Assembly: GCF_001412595.2 (NCBI RefSeq)
Contig: NZ_CP012640.2
Coordinates: 1,612,001 to 1,676,000, forward strand
DNA: 64,000 bases
Direction: 5' to 3'
Origin: Massilia sp. WG5
GTDB taxonomy: Bacteria; Pseudomonadota; Gammaproteobacteria; Burkholderiales; Burkholderiaceae_D
Made by a program: the position numbers and the translations under genes. Of this stretch, positions 1 to 8,574 are shown piece after piece. The notes under the pieces are model-generated. The model did no database searches. It saw only the letters and a list, made by a program, of their open reading frames with translations, and was not told the DNA's origin. Every line of letters begins with the position of its first letter. Within the stretch, counting starts at the first letter, position 1.

Positions 1-1
1 G

Positions 2-52
2 AGGAAGCGCGAGCCCAGGCCGCATACCGAGGTCGACCAGGACCGTTATTAG
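2..52 (+). CDS. C-terminal end of an upstream gene (partial)
   Basis: An open frame enters from the left edge and stops with TAG at 50-52. It encodes 16 residues ending in DQDRY, rich in Arg and Pro. It stops 19 bases before the next start codon, on the same strand, which fits the tail of a gene co-transcribed with the GGDEF/EAL gene. The fragment is too short to identify, and a chance open frame cannot be excluded. Confidence 0.3.
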   Translation, partial: RKREPRPHTEVDQDRY

Positions 53-71
53 AACAAGGGAAGCTTTTGCC

Positions 72-2429
72 ATGGTTTTGACTTCGCTCCAGCGTCGCAT
101 CGTCCTCGTGTTCGTGGGCCTGCTGGTGCTGGTCATGGCCCTGGTGCTGGCCCTGGTGCACGACGGCAGCGCGCGCATCGTCGGCAGCGAAGGCCGCAAC
201 GAACTGGCGGTCGGCGCCAAGGTTTTCCAGCGCCTGCTCGAACAGAACCAGCGCCAGCTCGAGACGGCGGCCGGCGTGCTGTCCGCCGACTTCGCCTTCC
301 GCGAGGCGATCGCGACCCAGGACCAGCCCACCATGCGCTCGGTGATCCGCAACCACGGCCAGCGCATCCACGCCCAGGTCATGATGGTGGCCGGGATCGA
401 CGGCGCCCTGATCGCCAGCTCCCAGCGCCAGACCGCGCCAGGGGACGCCTTTCCCTTCCCCGACCTGCTGCTCGACGCCGAAACGAACGGGCGCAGCGCG
501 GGCTTCCGCCAGATGCGCAACGGCCAGCTCTACCAGGTGGTGCTGGTGCCGATCATGGCGCCGCGCCGCATCGCCTGGGTGGCGATGGCCTTCCAGGTCG
601 ACGACGGCTGGGCGCGCGACATGGCCGAGATCACCGGCCTGGCCGTGCACGTGGTGCGTTTCGGCGCGCGCGGCCCGGTGCTGCTGGCCTCGTCATTCGA
701 CGCCCAGCGCCGCGGCGCGCTGCTGCTTGCCAGCCTGCCGGCGGCCGGCGAACAGGCGCTGCAGGACGTGCGGGGCGAGGCTTACCGCACCATGCGCCTG
801 CCGCTGGACGGCGCCATGCAGGCCGTGCTGCAGCTGCCGGTGGCGCTGGTGGAAGCGCCGTTCAACAATCTGCAGCTACGCCTGCTGGTGGTGATCGCCG
901 TCGCCGTGCTGCTGTTCGCACTCGGCAGCGTGACGCTGGCGCGGCGCATCGTCCGGCCGCTCGAGCAGCTGTCGAAGGCGGCGCACCGCATCGCCCAGGG
1001 CGACTACGGCCAGGCCTTGCCGTCCCTGCCGCAGGACGAGATCGGCCAGCTCGCCACCAGCTTCGCCCATATGCGCGACGGCATCGCCAGCCGCGAGGAA
1101 CGCATCGTGCGGCTGGCCTACGTGGATGGCCTGACCGACCTACCGAACCGCACCCGCTTCCTCGAGACCTTCGCCGGCCAGCCGGCCGCCGGCGCGCGCG
1201 CGGTGGCGGTGCTGAACATCGACCGCTTCGCCATGATCAACAATGCGCTCGGCTACCAGGTCGGCGACCGCCTGCTGCGCGAAGTCGGCGCGCGCCTGTC
1301 GCGCCTGGAGCGGGCGCCGCTGATGGTGGCGCGCCTGTGGGGCGCCCGCTTTGCCTTCCTGCTCGAGATCGACGGCGAGGATTGCGCGCGCGCCTTCGCC
1401 GATGCGGTGCTGGCCCAGCTGCGCGACCCGATCACGCTGGACGGCCAGCGCCTCGACATCGGCGGCAGCATCGGCATCGCCCTGTATCCGCAGGACGGGC
1501 TCGACGCCGGCACCCTGCTGCGGCGCGCCGAACTGGCGCTGGCGGCGGCCAAGCGGCGCCGTTCCGGCCTGGCCTTCGCCCACGAGGCGGGCGCGGAGCC
1601 GGCGCCGGAGCAGCTGTCCCTGATCGGCGACATGCGCGCCGCGATGGCGAACGGCGAATTCCTGCTGGCCTACCAGCCCAAGCTGGACCTGAAAAGCGGA
1701 CGCATCACCGCCGCCGAAGCGCTGCTGCGCTGGCGCCGTCCGGGGAGCGCGGGCATGGTCCCGCCGGGCAGCTTCATTCCCTTCGCCGAACAGACCGGCT
1801 TCATCCGCGAAATCACGCCCTGGGTGCTGGACGCCGCGATCCGCCAGCTGGCGCAATGGCATACGGCCGGCCTGGACATCGCCGTCTCGGCCAACCTGTC
1901 GACCCTCGACCTGCTCGATCCGGAACTGCCCAGGCGCGTCAAGGCCCTGCTCGAATTCCATGGCGTGCCGGCCGGCCGCCTGTGCCTGGAGATCACCGAG
2001 AGCGCCCTGATGGACGAGCCGGCGCTGGCGCTGGCGCACCTGAACGCGCTGGCGGCGCTCGGGGTGAAGCTGTCGATCGACGACTATGGCGTCGGCCAGG
2101 CCTCGCTGGCCTACCTGAAAAGCCTGCCGGTGAACGAACTGAAGCTGGACCGCAGCTTCGTCACCGCGATCGGCAGCTCGACGCGCAATGCCGCGATCGT
2201 CCAGTCCACCATCATGCTGAGCCACGCGCTCGGCCTGTCGGTGGTGGCCGAGGGGGTCGAAACGGCGGAGGAGCTGGACTGGCTGCGCGCCCACGGCTGC
2301 GACGTGGCCCAGGGCTATCGCATCGCGAAACCCATCATGGCCGCCGAGCTGCCGGACTGGGTCGCCGCCCGGCGCTTCGATGAGGACTACGCAAAGATCG
2401 AGGTACGGCTGGCCGGCCTTTCCAGGTAA
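72..2429 (+). CDS. Membrane HAMP-GGDEF(degenerate)-EAL protein, probable c-di-GMP phosphodiesterase
   Basis: This 785-residue inner-membrane signalling protein has a TM helix at about residues 7-30, a periplasmic sensor region to about 270 and a second TM helix (LLVVIAVAVLLFALGS). HAMP follows at about 293-345, then GGDEF (about 350-510) and EAL (about 530-775). The GGDEF signature reads WGARF (residues 423-427), so cyclase activity is probably lost. The EAL domain keeps EALLR (Glu549), ITES, DDYG, KLDRSF and AEGVET, the metal and catalytic residues expected of an active phosphodiesterase. By family knowledge it would hydrolyse c-di-GMP in response to a periplasmic cue, with the GGDEF part perhaps acting as a GTP-sensing regulatory domain. 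AAGGGAAG lies just upstream of the ATG. The 3' end overlaps the convergent regulator gene by 43 bases. Confidence 0.9.
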   Translation: MVLTSLQRRIVLVFVGLLVLVMALVLALVHDGSARIVGSEGRNELAVGAKVFQRLLEQNQRQLETAAGVLSADFAFREAIATQDQPTMRSVIRNHGQRIHAQVMMVAGIDGALIASSQRQTAPGDAFPFPDLLLDAETNGRSAGFRQMRNGQLYQVVLVPIMAPRRIAWVAMAFQVDDGWARDMAEITGLAVHVVRFGARGPVLLASSFDAQRRGALLLASLPAAGEQALQDVRGEAYRTMRLPLDGAMQAVLQLPVALVEAPFNNLQLRLLVVIAVAVLLFALGSVTLARRIVRPLEQLSKAAHRIAQGDYGQALPSLPQDEIGQLATSFAHMRDGIASREERIVRLAYVDGLTDLPNRTRFLETFAGQPAAGARAVAVLNIDRFAMINNALGYQVGDRLLREVGARLSRLERAPLMVARLWGARFAFLLEIDGEDCARAFADAVLAQLRDPITLDGQRLDIGGSIGIALYPQDGLDAGTLLRRAELALAAAKRRRSGLAFAHEAGAEPAPEQLSLIGDMRAAMANGEFLLAYQPKLDLKSGRITAAEALLRWRRPGSAGMVPPGSFIPFAEQTGFIREITPWVLDAAIRQLAQWHTAGLDIAVSANLSTLDLLDPELPRRVKALLEFHGVPAGRLCLEITESALMDEPALALAHLNALAALGVKLSIDDYGVGQASLAYLKSLPVNELKLDRSFVTAIGSSTRNAAIVQSTIMLSHALGLSVVAEGVETAEELDWLRAHGCDVAQGYRIAKPIMAAELPDWVAARRFDEDYAKIEVRLAGLSR

Positions 2430-3112
2430 GCCTGGCCGAAGCGCGCCGACCACAGGGCGCTGCAGGTCGAGCGGCAATCCTCGACCAGGCGTTCGCTGTC
2501 CGCATACCGGACCATGTCGTGCAGCGTGGCCGCCTGCAGCTTGTCCATCACGCTGCGCTTGAAGGCGCCGATGGTTTCCGTGCTCATCTGCAGCAGGTGG
2601 GCGCTCTCGATGGCCGTCATCCCGCATACCGCCATCGCAAAGACCTGGAATTCGCGCTTGCTGAACGTGTCGTGCGGCTTGTTGCGGATATCGTATTTGC
2701 GCAGGCCGGTCGCGAATTCGGCCGCCAGCGCCGTGCTCAGGTAGACCTGGCCGCCGGCGACGCGCCTGACCGCGGTGCGGAATTCGTCGGGGCTGGCGCT
2801 TTTCATGAGGTAGCCCTTGACGCCCTTGCGCATCGCGCCGACGCCGAAGGTCAGCTCGTCGAGGGCGGTGAACACCAGGATATCCGACCATGGGGACAGT
2901 TCGCGCAGCTGCCTGACGAGGCTGGTGCCGCTGCCGCCCGCCATCTTCGGTTCGAGGATGATGAGCTCGTAGTAGCGGGCGCACAGCCTGGTGATCAATT
3001 CCATGCGGCTGGCGGCTTCATCGATCTCGAGGGCCTGCGGGTGCCGCGCGAGCAGCGAGCGCATGCCGAGCCGCGCGACACCGCTTTCTTCGACTATCAG
3101 GGTACGGATCAT
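2387..3112 (-). CDS. NarL/FixJ-type response regulator with atypical receiver
   Basis: The protein has 241 residues: an N-terminal receiver (about 1-120) and a C-terminal LuxR-type helix-turn-helix (about 150-210, with FSKREFQVFAM and MSTETIGAFKRSVMDKL). The acidic pocket reads Glu8-Glu9 instead of Asp-Asp, and the phospho-acceptor position holds Glu54 (LIILEPKM) where the family has Asp. The conserved Lys is kept (GYLMKSA). The receiver fold seems intact but normal aspartyl phosphorylation is not expected, so the protein may be constitutively active or controlled differently. No partner kinase is adjacent; the kinase at 3840-6131 on the same strand is a possible but unproven partner. The gene converges on and overlaps the EAL gene. 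Confidence 0.85.
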   Translation of the reverse strand: MIRTLIVEESGVARLGMRSLLARHPQALEIDEAASRMELITRLCARYYELIILEPKMAGGSGTSLVRQLRELSPWSDILVFTALDELTFGVGAMRKGVKGYLMKSASPDEFRTAVRRVAGGQVYLSTALAAEFATGLRKYDIRNKPHDTFSKREFQVFAMAVCGMTAIESAHLLQMSTETIGAFKRSVMDKLQAATLHDMVRYADSERLVEDCRSTCSALWSARFGQAYLERPASRTSIFA

Positions 3113-3222
3113 CGCTCCTCCAGGCCGACTGCACGCAGAATGAAAGCGATTATATATTTGAAAATTTGCTCTGGATCAGTACTGAAAAAAAATCCCTGCG
3201 CCGGGGCCGCCCCCGGACACGG

Positions 3223-3651
3223 TCAGCGTGCGGCCAACGTCGACCTGATCGTGATCCGCTCCGCTACACGCGAGCTCGGCACATAGCTCATGGTCATGTC
3301 GTCGCCGAAGTCGCCCTGGTTGAACTGCATCTCCACATTGCCGTCGGCGGTGACGAATCTGTCGGGCGCCACGGCGATCAGGCGCATCGGACGCTGGTCG
3401 TCGATCCGCGCGACGATGCCCTTCGAGGCGGACTTCACGTCGAGGCGCCAGCCGTTCGACATCGCGTAGGCACCCTTGATCGAATCGGTGTCGGAAGGCG
3501 CGACGAAAATGGCTTTCGGCGGCGCCGTCACGAACACGGTCGATCCTGAAGTGCTGTCGGTGAGGGGGTAGTCGTGCGACTGGGACTGGGCGACCGCATG
3601 GGAGGCCGTCAGCAGCAGCGAGACGGGAATGGCGATGAACAAGGCACGCAT
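3223..3651 (-). CDS. Small secreted protein of unknown function
   Basis: This 142-residue protein has a clear Sec signal peptide (MRALFIAIPVSLLLTASHAVA, cleavage near AQS). The mature part is about 120 residues with no cysteines, and I do not recognise a domain. The composition fits a soluble periplasmic beta-rich protein. It lies between the sensor kinase (upstream, same strand, 188-base gap) and the NarL-type regulator (downstream, same strand), so it could belong to that signalling locus, but nothing in the sequence proves it. Confidence 0.65.
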   Translation of the reverse strand: MRALFIAIPVSLLLTASHAVAQSQSHDYPLTDSTSGSTVFVTAPPKAIFVAPSDTDSIKGAYAMSNGWRLDVKSASKGIVARIDDQRPMRLIAVAPDRFVTADGNVEMQFNQGDFGDDMTMSYVPSSRVAERITIRSTLAAR

Positions 3652-3839
3652 GATAGTTCTCCATCAGGAAGATCGGGGCAAGTACGGGCTTCAGGTACTC
3701 GCTTCAGTCTAGGGCCGTGCCCGCCTGTTACAAGGGAATTGGGGCATGCATCACGAAACGGTCTCGATTTGGCGAAAGCCAGATCGAACCGAAATGACTC
3801 GCGCCCCGGCCCCCTGCCCTGATTTTCGTATCGGAACAG

Positions 3840-6131
3840 CTAGGACGCGATCGCCGGCAGGTCGACGAAGAAGCTGGTGCCCTTCCCTTCCGCCGTTTCG
3901 AAGCCGATCCGGCCGCCATGCTCCTCGACGATGGTCTTGCAGATGCTGAGGCCAAGGCCGGTGCCGCCCTTCTGGCGCGAGTCGGCGCCGTCGGCCTGGG
4001 CGAAGCGCTGGAACACGCGGCCGCGGAAGGCTTCCGGGATGCCGGCGCCATGGTCGATCACGGCGATCCGCAGCGTGCCGCCGTGCGCGTCCAGGCGGGT
4101 CAGCACCTCGCTGCCCGGCCCGGAAAACTTGATGGCGTTCGACAGCAGGTTGGTCATCACCTGGGCCAGGCGGTCGCGGTCGACGTCGGCGCGCAGGCCG
4201 TCCGCATCCGCATCCGCCTCGAAGGCAAGCTTCACCCCGGCCTGGGCCGCGAAGCTGTCCATCGCCGCGACCGCGCCCCGCGCGATCGGGCCGAGCGCTT
4301 GCGGCACGCGGTGGTAGGCCATCTGCCCGGCTTCCATCTTCTGGATGTCGAGCACGTCGCCGATCAGGCGCACCAGGCGCTCGGTGCTGGCGCTGGCGAC
4401 GCCGACCAGGCCCCGCGCATCCTGCGGCAGCTCGCCGGCCATGCCGTCCGCGAGCAGCGACAGCGAAGCGCTGATCGCGGTCAGCGGGGTGCGCAGTTCG
4501 TGCGAGACGGTGGAGACGAACTCGTTCTTCAGGCGCTCGACTTCCTTGCGTTCCGAGACGTCGTGCAGGAACACGCTGAAGAACACGCCATCGCCGGTGC
4601 CGACCAGGCCGACCGTCATCTCGGCCGTGATCTCGACCCCGTCGCACCGCACCAGCGCGCGTTCGACGCGCCGTCCCAGCAGGTCGAGCCGGCCGGTCTC
4701 GCGGAAGTGCCGCAGCGCCTGCAGCGCGCTCTCGCGGAATCGCTCCGGGATGATCAGCCCGATCAGCATCCGGTCCACGGCTTCTTCCCGGCGCCAGCCG
4801 AACATCGCCCGGGCCGCCGAATTCCAGTCGGTGATGCGGCCCTCCAGGTCGACGCTGATGAAGGCGTCCTGGGCGGTCTCGATGATGTTGACGATGCGCT
4901 GCTGGCTGGCGCGCACCGTGTTCAGGGCCCGCTCCAGCTCCAGCGTGCGCTGCTCGACCCGCAGCTCCAGGGTGGCGTTCAGGTCTTCGAGTTCGAGGCG
5001 CCGCTTGAGCAGGTCGGTCACCAGCACGTCCAGCGTGCCGGACAGGGCTTCGACTTCCTCGTAGTCGGCGCGGCCGGGCGCGATGGCGACCGTGTCGCCG
5101 GCCCGGATGCGGCGCGCCGAGTCCGCCAGTTCGCCCAGCGGGCGGGTGATGCGGCGCGCGACCAGGATGCCGGCCAGCGAGCACAGGGCCGCCAGCAGCA
5201 CGCCGGCGCCCAGGCCGTAGTCGCGCAGCCGGCGCACCGGGGCGTAGGCGTCGTCGACCTTCTGGCGCACCAGCACGGTCCAGCCCAGGCCCGGATACTC
5301 GGCGTAGCCGCGGCCGCGCGCGAAGCCGACCAGGTAGGAGGCGCCGTCCGGCCACCGCTCGACCTGGAAGCCGCCTTCCTTCTGCGCCTGGGCTGCCTTC
5401 AGGCTGGCCAGCGACAGCTGGCTGCCCTGCCAGCCCGGCGGGCCGAGCAGGACAGTGCCCTTGGCGTCGACGATCAGGGCCTCGACCTGGCGCCGCGCCT
5501 CGATCGGCGCGATCACGGAGCGTTCGACGTCGCGCGCCCACTGCCAGGACAGGTGCACGCCCAACACCCCCTGGGGGTGGCCGGCCTCGTCCGGGACCGG
5601 GAAGGCGACGTCGACGAAGCGCCACGGCTCGTCCTGCTGCGGCAGCAGCTTGGACAGCAGCTTGGCCTCGTGCACGTCACCGGCGTAGCGGCCGTGCAGG
5701 GCGTCCTGGAACCAGGGCCGTTTCGAAATGTCGGCGCCCTCCAGCATGCCCCTGGCCGAGACCTGCACCTTGCCGTCCAGGCCGGCGATGCCGATCCAGC
5801 TGTAGTAACCGTAGCTGTCCTGCAGCTGGGTCAGGGTCTCGCGGCGGCGCGCCAGCGTGGCCGTCTCGGGACGCAGGCCGCGGCGCTGGGCGATCAGGCG
5901 CACCTCGCGATAGCGTTCGTACATGCCGTGCTCGAGCTTGTCGGAAGTCTGCAGCGCCAGTTCGGCCAGGCCGTAGCCGATGCTGGACTTGACCTGTTCG
6001 GTATTCCGGACCTCGATCACGGTGACGAGCAGCACCGAGAGCACGATGGACAGCAGGGTGAAGGCCAGCGCCAGCCAGGCGCCCAGGCGGCGCGGCAGCA
6101 GTGTGCGGGGAAAGGATCGGGAGGACGGCAT
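3840..6131 (-). CDS. Membrane sensor histidine kinase (dCache-HAMP-PAS-HisKA-HATPase)
   Basis: I place the start at the ATG ending at 6131 (763 residues), because a longer open frame running to 6335 would overlap ribA and adds a non-family N terminus. TM1 (about 17-38) is followed by a periplasmic double-Cache-like sensor containing DISKRPWFQDAL. TM2 (GVLLAALCSLAGILVA), HAMP and a PAS domain (VNIIETAQDAFISVDLEGR) come next. HisKA has the phospho-accepting His544 in SHELRTPLT. The ATPase domain shows the N box (NLLSNAIKFS), DHGAGIP and GGTGLGLSI. The protein should autophosphorylate in response to an extracytoplasmic small-molecule ligand. No receiver domain is fused and no typical regulator is adjacent; the nearest is the atypical NarL-type protein. 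Confidence 0.88.
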   Translation of the reverse strand: MPSSRSFPRTLLPRRLGAWLALAFTLLSIVLSVLLVTVIEVRNTEQVKSSIGYGLAELALQTSDKLEHGMYERYREVRLIAQRRGLRPETATLARRRETLTQLQDSYGYYSWIGIAGLDGKVQVSARGMLEGADISKRPWFQDALHGRYAGDVHEAKLLSKLLPQQDEPWRFVDVAFPVPDEAGHPQGVLGVHLSWQWARDVERSVIAPIEARRQVEALIVDAKGTVLLGPPGWQGSQLSLASLKAAQAQKEGGFQVERWPDGASYLVGFARGRGYAEYPGLGWTVLVRQKVDDAYAPVRRLRDYGLGAGVLLAALCSLAGILVARRITRPLGELADSARRIRAGDTVAIAPGRADYEEVEALSGTLDVLVTDLLKRRLELEDLNATLELRVEQRTLELERALNTVRASQQRIVNIIETAQDAFISVDLEGRITDWNSAARAMFGWRREEAVDRMLIGLIIPERFRESALQALRHFRETGRLDLLGRRVERALVRCDGVEITAEMTVGLVGTGDGVFFSVFLHDVSERKEVERLKNEFVSTVSHELRTPLTAISASLSLLADGMAGELPQDARGLVGVASASTERLVRLIGDVLDIQKMEAGQMAYHRVPQALGPIARGAVAAMDSFAAQAGVKLAFEADADADGLRADVDRDRLAQVMTNLLSNAIKFSGPGSEVLTRLDAHGGTLRIAVIDHGAGIPEAFRGRVFQRFAQADGADSRQKGGTGLGLSICKTIVEEHGGRIGFETAEGKGTSFFVDLPAIAS

Positions 6132-6238
6132 CGGAATCGGGAAGGAAAAAGCCGCCGCCAGCGTAGCACACGATGATGCCGTGCGGATACAAATCGGCCG
6201 GCGGATCGGCCGCTGCCGCACGGCGATGTCGGATTTCC

Positions 6239-6257
6239 GGTAAACTGCCGGTTTACC
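6239..6257. promoter_or_regulatory. Palindrome upstream of ribA, possible operator
   Basis: GGTAAAC and GTTTACC form a perfect 7-bp inverted repeat around a 5-base centre, 37 bases upstream of the ribA start. It could be a protein-binding site in the ribA leader or a short RNA hairpin. It does not resemble the FMN riboswitch. The only support is position and symmetry. Confidence 0.3.
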
Positions 6258-6294
6258 TGCAGGTATCAACGCTTTTCGATTCAGGAATCCCGTC

Positions 6295-6954
6295 ATGCAA
6301 GACAACGCCGCAGTTTCGCCCGCCAGCGCGTCCAATCTCGTCGACTACGTCACCTCGTGCACCCTGCCGACGCCGTGGGCGCAGTTCACGCTGCACGCTT
6401 TCGTCGAGCACGCGACCGGGAAAGAGCATCTTGCGATGGCGCTGGGCGACCTGTCCACCGGCGAACCGCCACTGATGCGCATCCACTCGGAGTGCCTGAC
6501 CGGCGACGTGATGTTCTCGCAGCGCTGCGACTGCGGCGCCCAGCTCGAGGGCGCGCTGAAGAAGATCGCCGCCGAAGGCCGCGGCATCCTGCTCTACCTG
6601 CGCCAGGAAGGCCGCGGGATCGGCCTGGTGAACAAGATCCGCGCCTACCGCCTGCAGGAAGCCGGCGCCGACACGGTCGAGGCCAACCTGCAGCTGGGCT
6701 TCCACGCCGACGCCCGCAACTACGAACTGGTGCAGCCGATGCTGCGGCACTTCGGCATCGAATCCGTGCGCCTGATGACCAACAATCCGCGCAAGATCGA
6801 CGCCCTGACCAAGCTGGGCTTCAAAGTGGCCGAGCGCGTGCCGCTGCTGGTCAACCGCAATGCCTTCAACAACGGCTACCTGAACACCAAGCAGGCCAAG
6901 CTGGGGCACATGATGACGCCGGCGGCGGAAGCGGTGCTGGACGGCGAACTGTAA
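6295..6954 (+). CDS. ribA: GTP cyclohydrolase II
   Basis: The protein is 219 residues, the usual length of stand-alone RibA. It catalyses the first step of riboflavin synthesis, converting GTP to 2,5-diamino-6-ribosylamino-4(3H)-pyrimidinone 5'-phosphate with release of formate and pyrophosphate. Visible signatures are HSECLTGD, the zinc-binding cysteines in FSQRCDCG, the RQEGRGIGL loop and MTNNPRKI near the C terminus. There is no fused RibB domain. It is a single gene, divergent from the sensor kinase. A palindromic repeat begins one base after the stop codon and may help end the transcript. Confidence 0.96.
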   Translation: MQDNAAVSPASASNLVDYVTSCTLPTPWAQFTLHAFVEHATGKEHLAMALGDLSTGEPPLMRIHSECLTGDVMFSQRCDCGAQLEGALKKIAAEGRGILLYLRQEGRGIGLVNKIRAYRLQEAGADTVEANLQLGFHADARNYELVQPMLRHFGIESVRLMTNNPRKIDALTKLGFKVAERVPLLVNRNAFNNGYLNTKQAKLGHMMTPAAEAVLDGEL

Positions 6955-6955
6955 A

Positions 6956-7045
6956 CCGTCGTCCCCGCGGAGGCGGGGACCCGAGCTTGTTCGCGTTTCG
7001 GTAACGCACGCAGAACCTGGATCCCCGCCTGCGCGGGGACGACGG
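6956..7045. repeat. Dispersed palindromic repeat, paired-arm copy 1
   Basis: Two GC-rich palindromes around TCCCCGC/GCGGGGA face each other: the left arm is 6956-6982 and the right arm 7019-7045. The two arms are also near-perfect reverse complements of each other, so the unit can fold as one long hairpin or as two short ones. Related copies occur at 16825-16853 and 39123-39209. All are intergenic, beside gene ends. The layout is that of REP/BIME-type or MITE-like elements. Confidence 0.8.
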
Positions 7046-7114
7046 GTTAAGGCGCGGGGACGACGTAGTAATCTTCAGGCGCATCCATTCTGATTTCTCT
7101 GGCAATATGCCCGG

Positions 7115-8566
7115 ATGCGACTGTCCCCGCGCGCCATCCTGATGTGTCTCGCCTGCGCCCTGGCCGCCATCCGCGGCGGTGCGGCGCCGCTTGCGCCGAA
7201 GAGTGTTACTTCAGCACAAGGTTCCGGTAGCAAAACAGCACCCCAGCCGCCGCTGGTGATTCCCCCCGCCACCCCGCCGGCCACCACGCCGCCGGCGCCC
7301 GGTCCCGGCGAGACCGACGAGACCACGGCCCTGCCGACACCCTCGACCGCCGCCCAGGACCTGTACTCGGCCGCCAAGGCTGACCTGCTGCAGATCCGCA
7401 TGCTGCTGAAGAACGGCCGCAGCCAGTCCACGGTCGGCTCGGGCTTCCTGGTTGGCGCCAGCAACCTGGTACTGACCAATTACCACGTGGTGTCGCAGAT
7501 GGCGCTCGACCCGGACGTCTACACCGGCGAGTACGTCGACACCGACGGCAAGACCGGCCCGGTGGAACTGCTGGCGGTGGACGTCCTGCACGACCTGGCC
7601 GTGGTGCGCGTGAACCGCAAGGGCACCGGCTTCTTCCAGGTGCCCGAGCATCCGGTCAGGCTGACCCAGGGCCAGTACCTGTATTCGCTCGGCAACCCTC
7701 TCGATCTCGGCTTCGCGATCTCGGAAGGCGCCTACAACGGCATCGTCACACGCAGCTTCTACGACCAGCTGATCTTCACCGGCCCGATCAACTCCGGCAT
7801 GAGCGGCGGGCCGAGCGTGACGGTGTCGGGCACCGTGGCCGGCGTGAACGTCTCGAAGCGCCGCGACGGCGAATCGGTCAGCTTCCTGGTGCCGGTACGC
7901 TACGCCCAGGAACTGCTGCGCAGGGTCGCCGCCCAGCCGCACCCGCCGAAGAACTTCAATCCGCTGATCGCCCAGCAGCTGCTGGCCCACCAGCGCGAGA
8001 TGATCGACCGCCTGCTGGCCGAGCCGCTGTCGATCAAGACCATGGGCCCCTACCACGTGCCGGTGCGGGAATCGCAGCAGTTGCGCTGCTGGGGCCGCTC
8101 CAACTTCCGCCTCGAAGCCGAGTACACCGGCGATTCGGTCAGCTGCGCGATGGAAGTCGCGGTCTATGTGTCGGACACCCAGCAGACCGGGCATGTGTCG
8201 ATGTCGCACCTTTACCTGCGTTCGGCGGTCATGCATCCGCTGCAGTTCTCGGCGCTGGCCAGCGACCGCTTCCGGGTCGACCGCATCGGCCCCTCGCGCG
8301 ATACCCGCCTGACCCGCCCGGCCTGCACCGAGCAGTTCGTGCACACCGCCAGCCTGTCGCTGCGCGCCGTCACCTGCGTGCGCGCCTACCGCAAGTTCGC
8401 GGGCCTGTACAACTTCACCCTGCTCACCGCCAGCACCGACGACGGCCGCGCCAGCCTGCAGAGCCGCCTCGACCTGGCCGGGGTCTCCTTCGAGAACGGG
8501 ATGCGCGCCACCCGGGCCTTCCTGTCGGCGCTCGGACGGAGCCGGCCGCGCGGACCGGGAAAGTGA
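7115..8566 (+). CDS. Secreted trypsin-like serine protease
   Basis: The protein has 483 residues with a signal peptide (about 1-23), then a Pro/Ala/Thr-rich linker to about residue 80. A chymotrypsin-fold protease domain of the HtrA-like S1 type follows (about 90-275). The catalytic triad is readable: His124 (TNYHVV), Asp160 (HDLAVV) and Ser230 (SGMSGGP). No PDZ domain follows; the last 200 residues are an unrecognised domain with several cysteines. It probably acts in the periplasm or outside the cell. Its stop lies within 10 bases of the start of the downstream FHA membrane protein, so the two are likely co-expressed and functionally linked. Confidence 0.85.
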   Translation: MRLSPRAILMCLACALAAIRGGAAPLAPKSVTSAQGSGSKTAPQPPLVIPPATPPATTPPAPGPGETDETTALPTPSTAAQDLYSAAKADLLQIRMLLKNGRSQSTVGSGFLVGASNLVLTNYHVVSQMALDPDVYTGEYVDTDGKTGPVELLAVDVLHDLAVVRVNRKGTGFFQVPEHPVRLTQGQYLYSLGNPLDLGFAISEGAYNGIVTRSFYDQLIFTGPINSGMSGGPSVTVSGTVAGVNVSKRRDGESVSFLVPVRYAQELLRRVAAQPHPPKNFNPLIAQQLLAHQREMIDRLLAEPLSIKTMGPYHVPVRESQQLRCWGRSNFRLEAEYTGDSVSCAMEVAVYVSDTQQTGHVSMSHLYLRSAVMHPLQFSALASDRFRVDRIGPSRDTRLTRPACTEQFVHTASLSLRAVTCVRAYRKFAGLYNFTLLTASTDDGRASLQSRLDLAGVSFENGMRATRAFLSALGRSRPRGPGK

Positions 8567-8574
8567 GCCCGGCC

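Noticed and set aside
3766..3787. Hairpin with a GAAA loop downstream of the sensor kinase gene
   Set aside because: The stem is short and interrupted and no T run follows, so neither a terminator nor an RNA gene can be supported.
3918..6176. Long plus-strand frame (about 750 codons) opposite the sensor kinase
   Set aside because: Domain order and motifs are complete on the minus strand; the antisense translation is low-complexity with no family features.
6132..6294. FMN riboswitch upstream of ribA
   Set aside because: The 163-base leader shows only a short palindrome and none of the conserved multi-stem FMN aptamer sequence.
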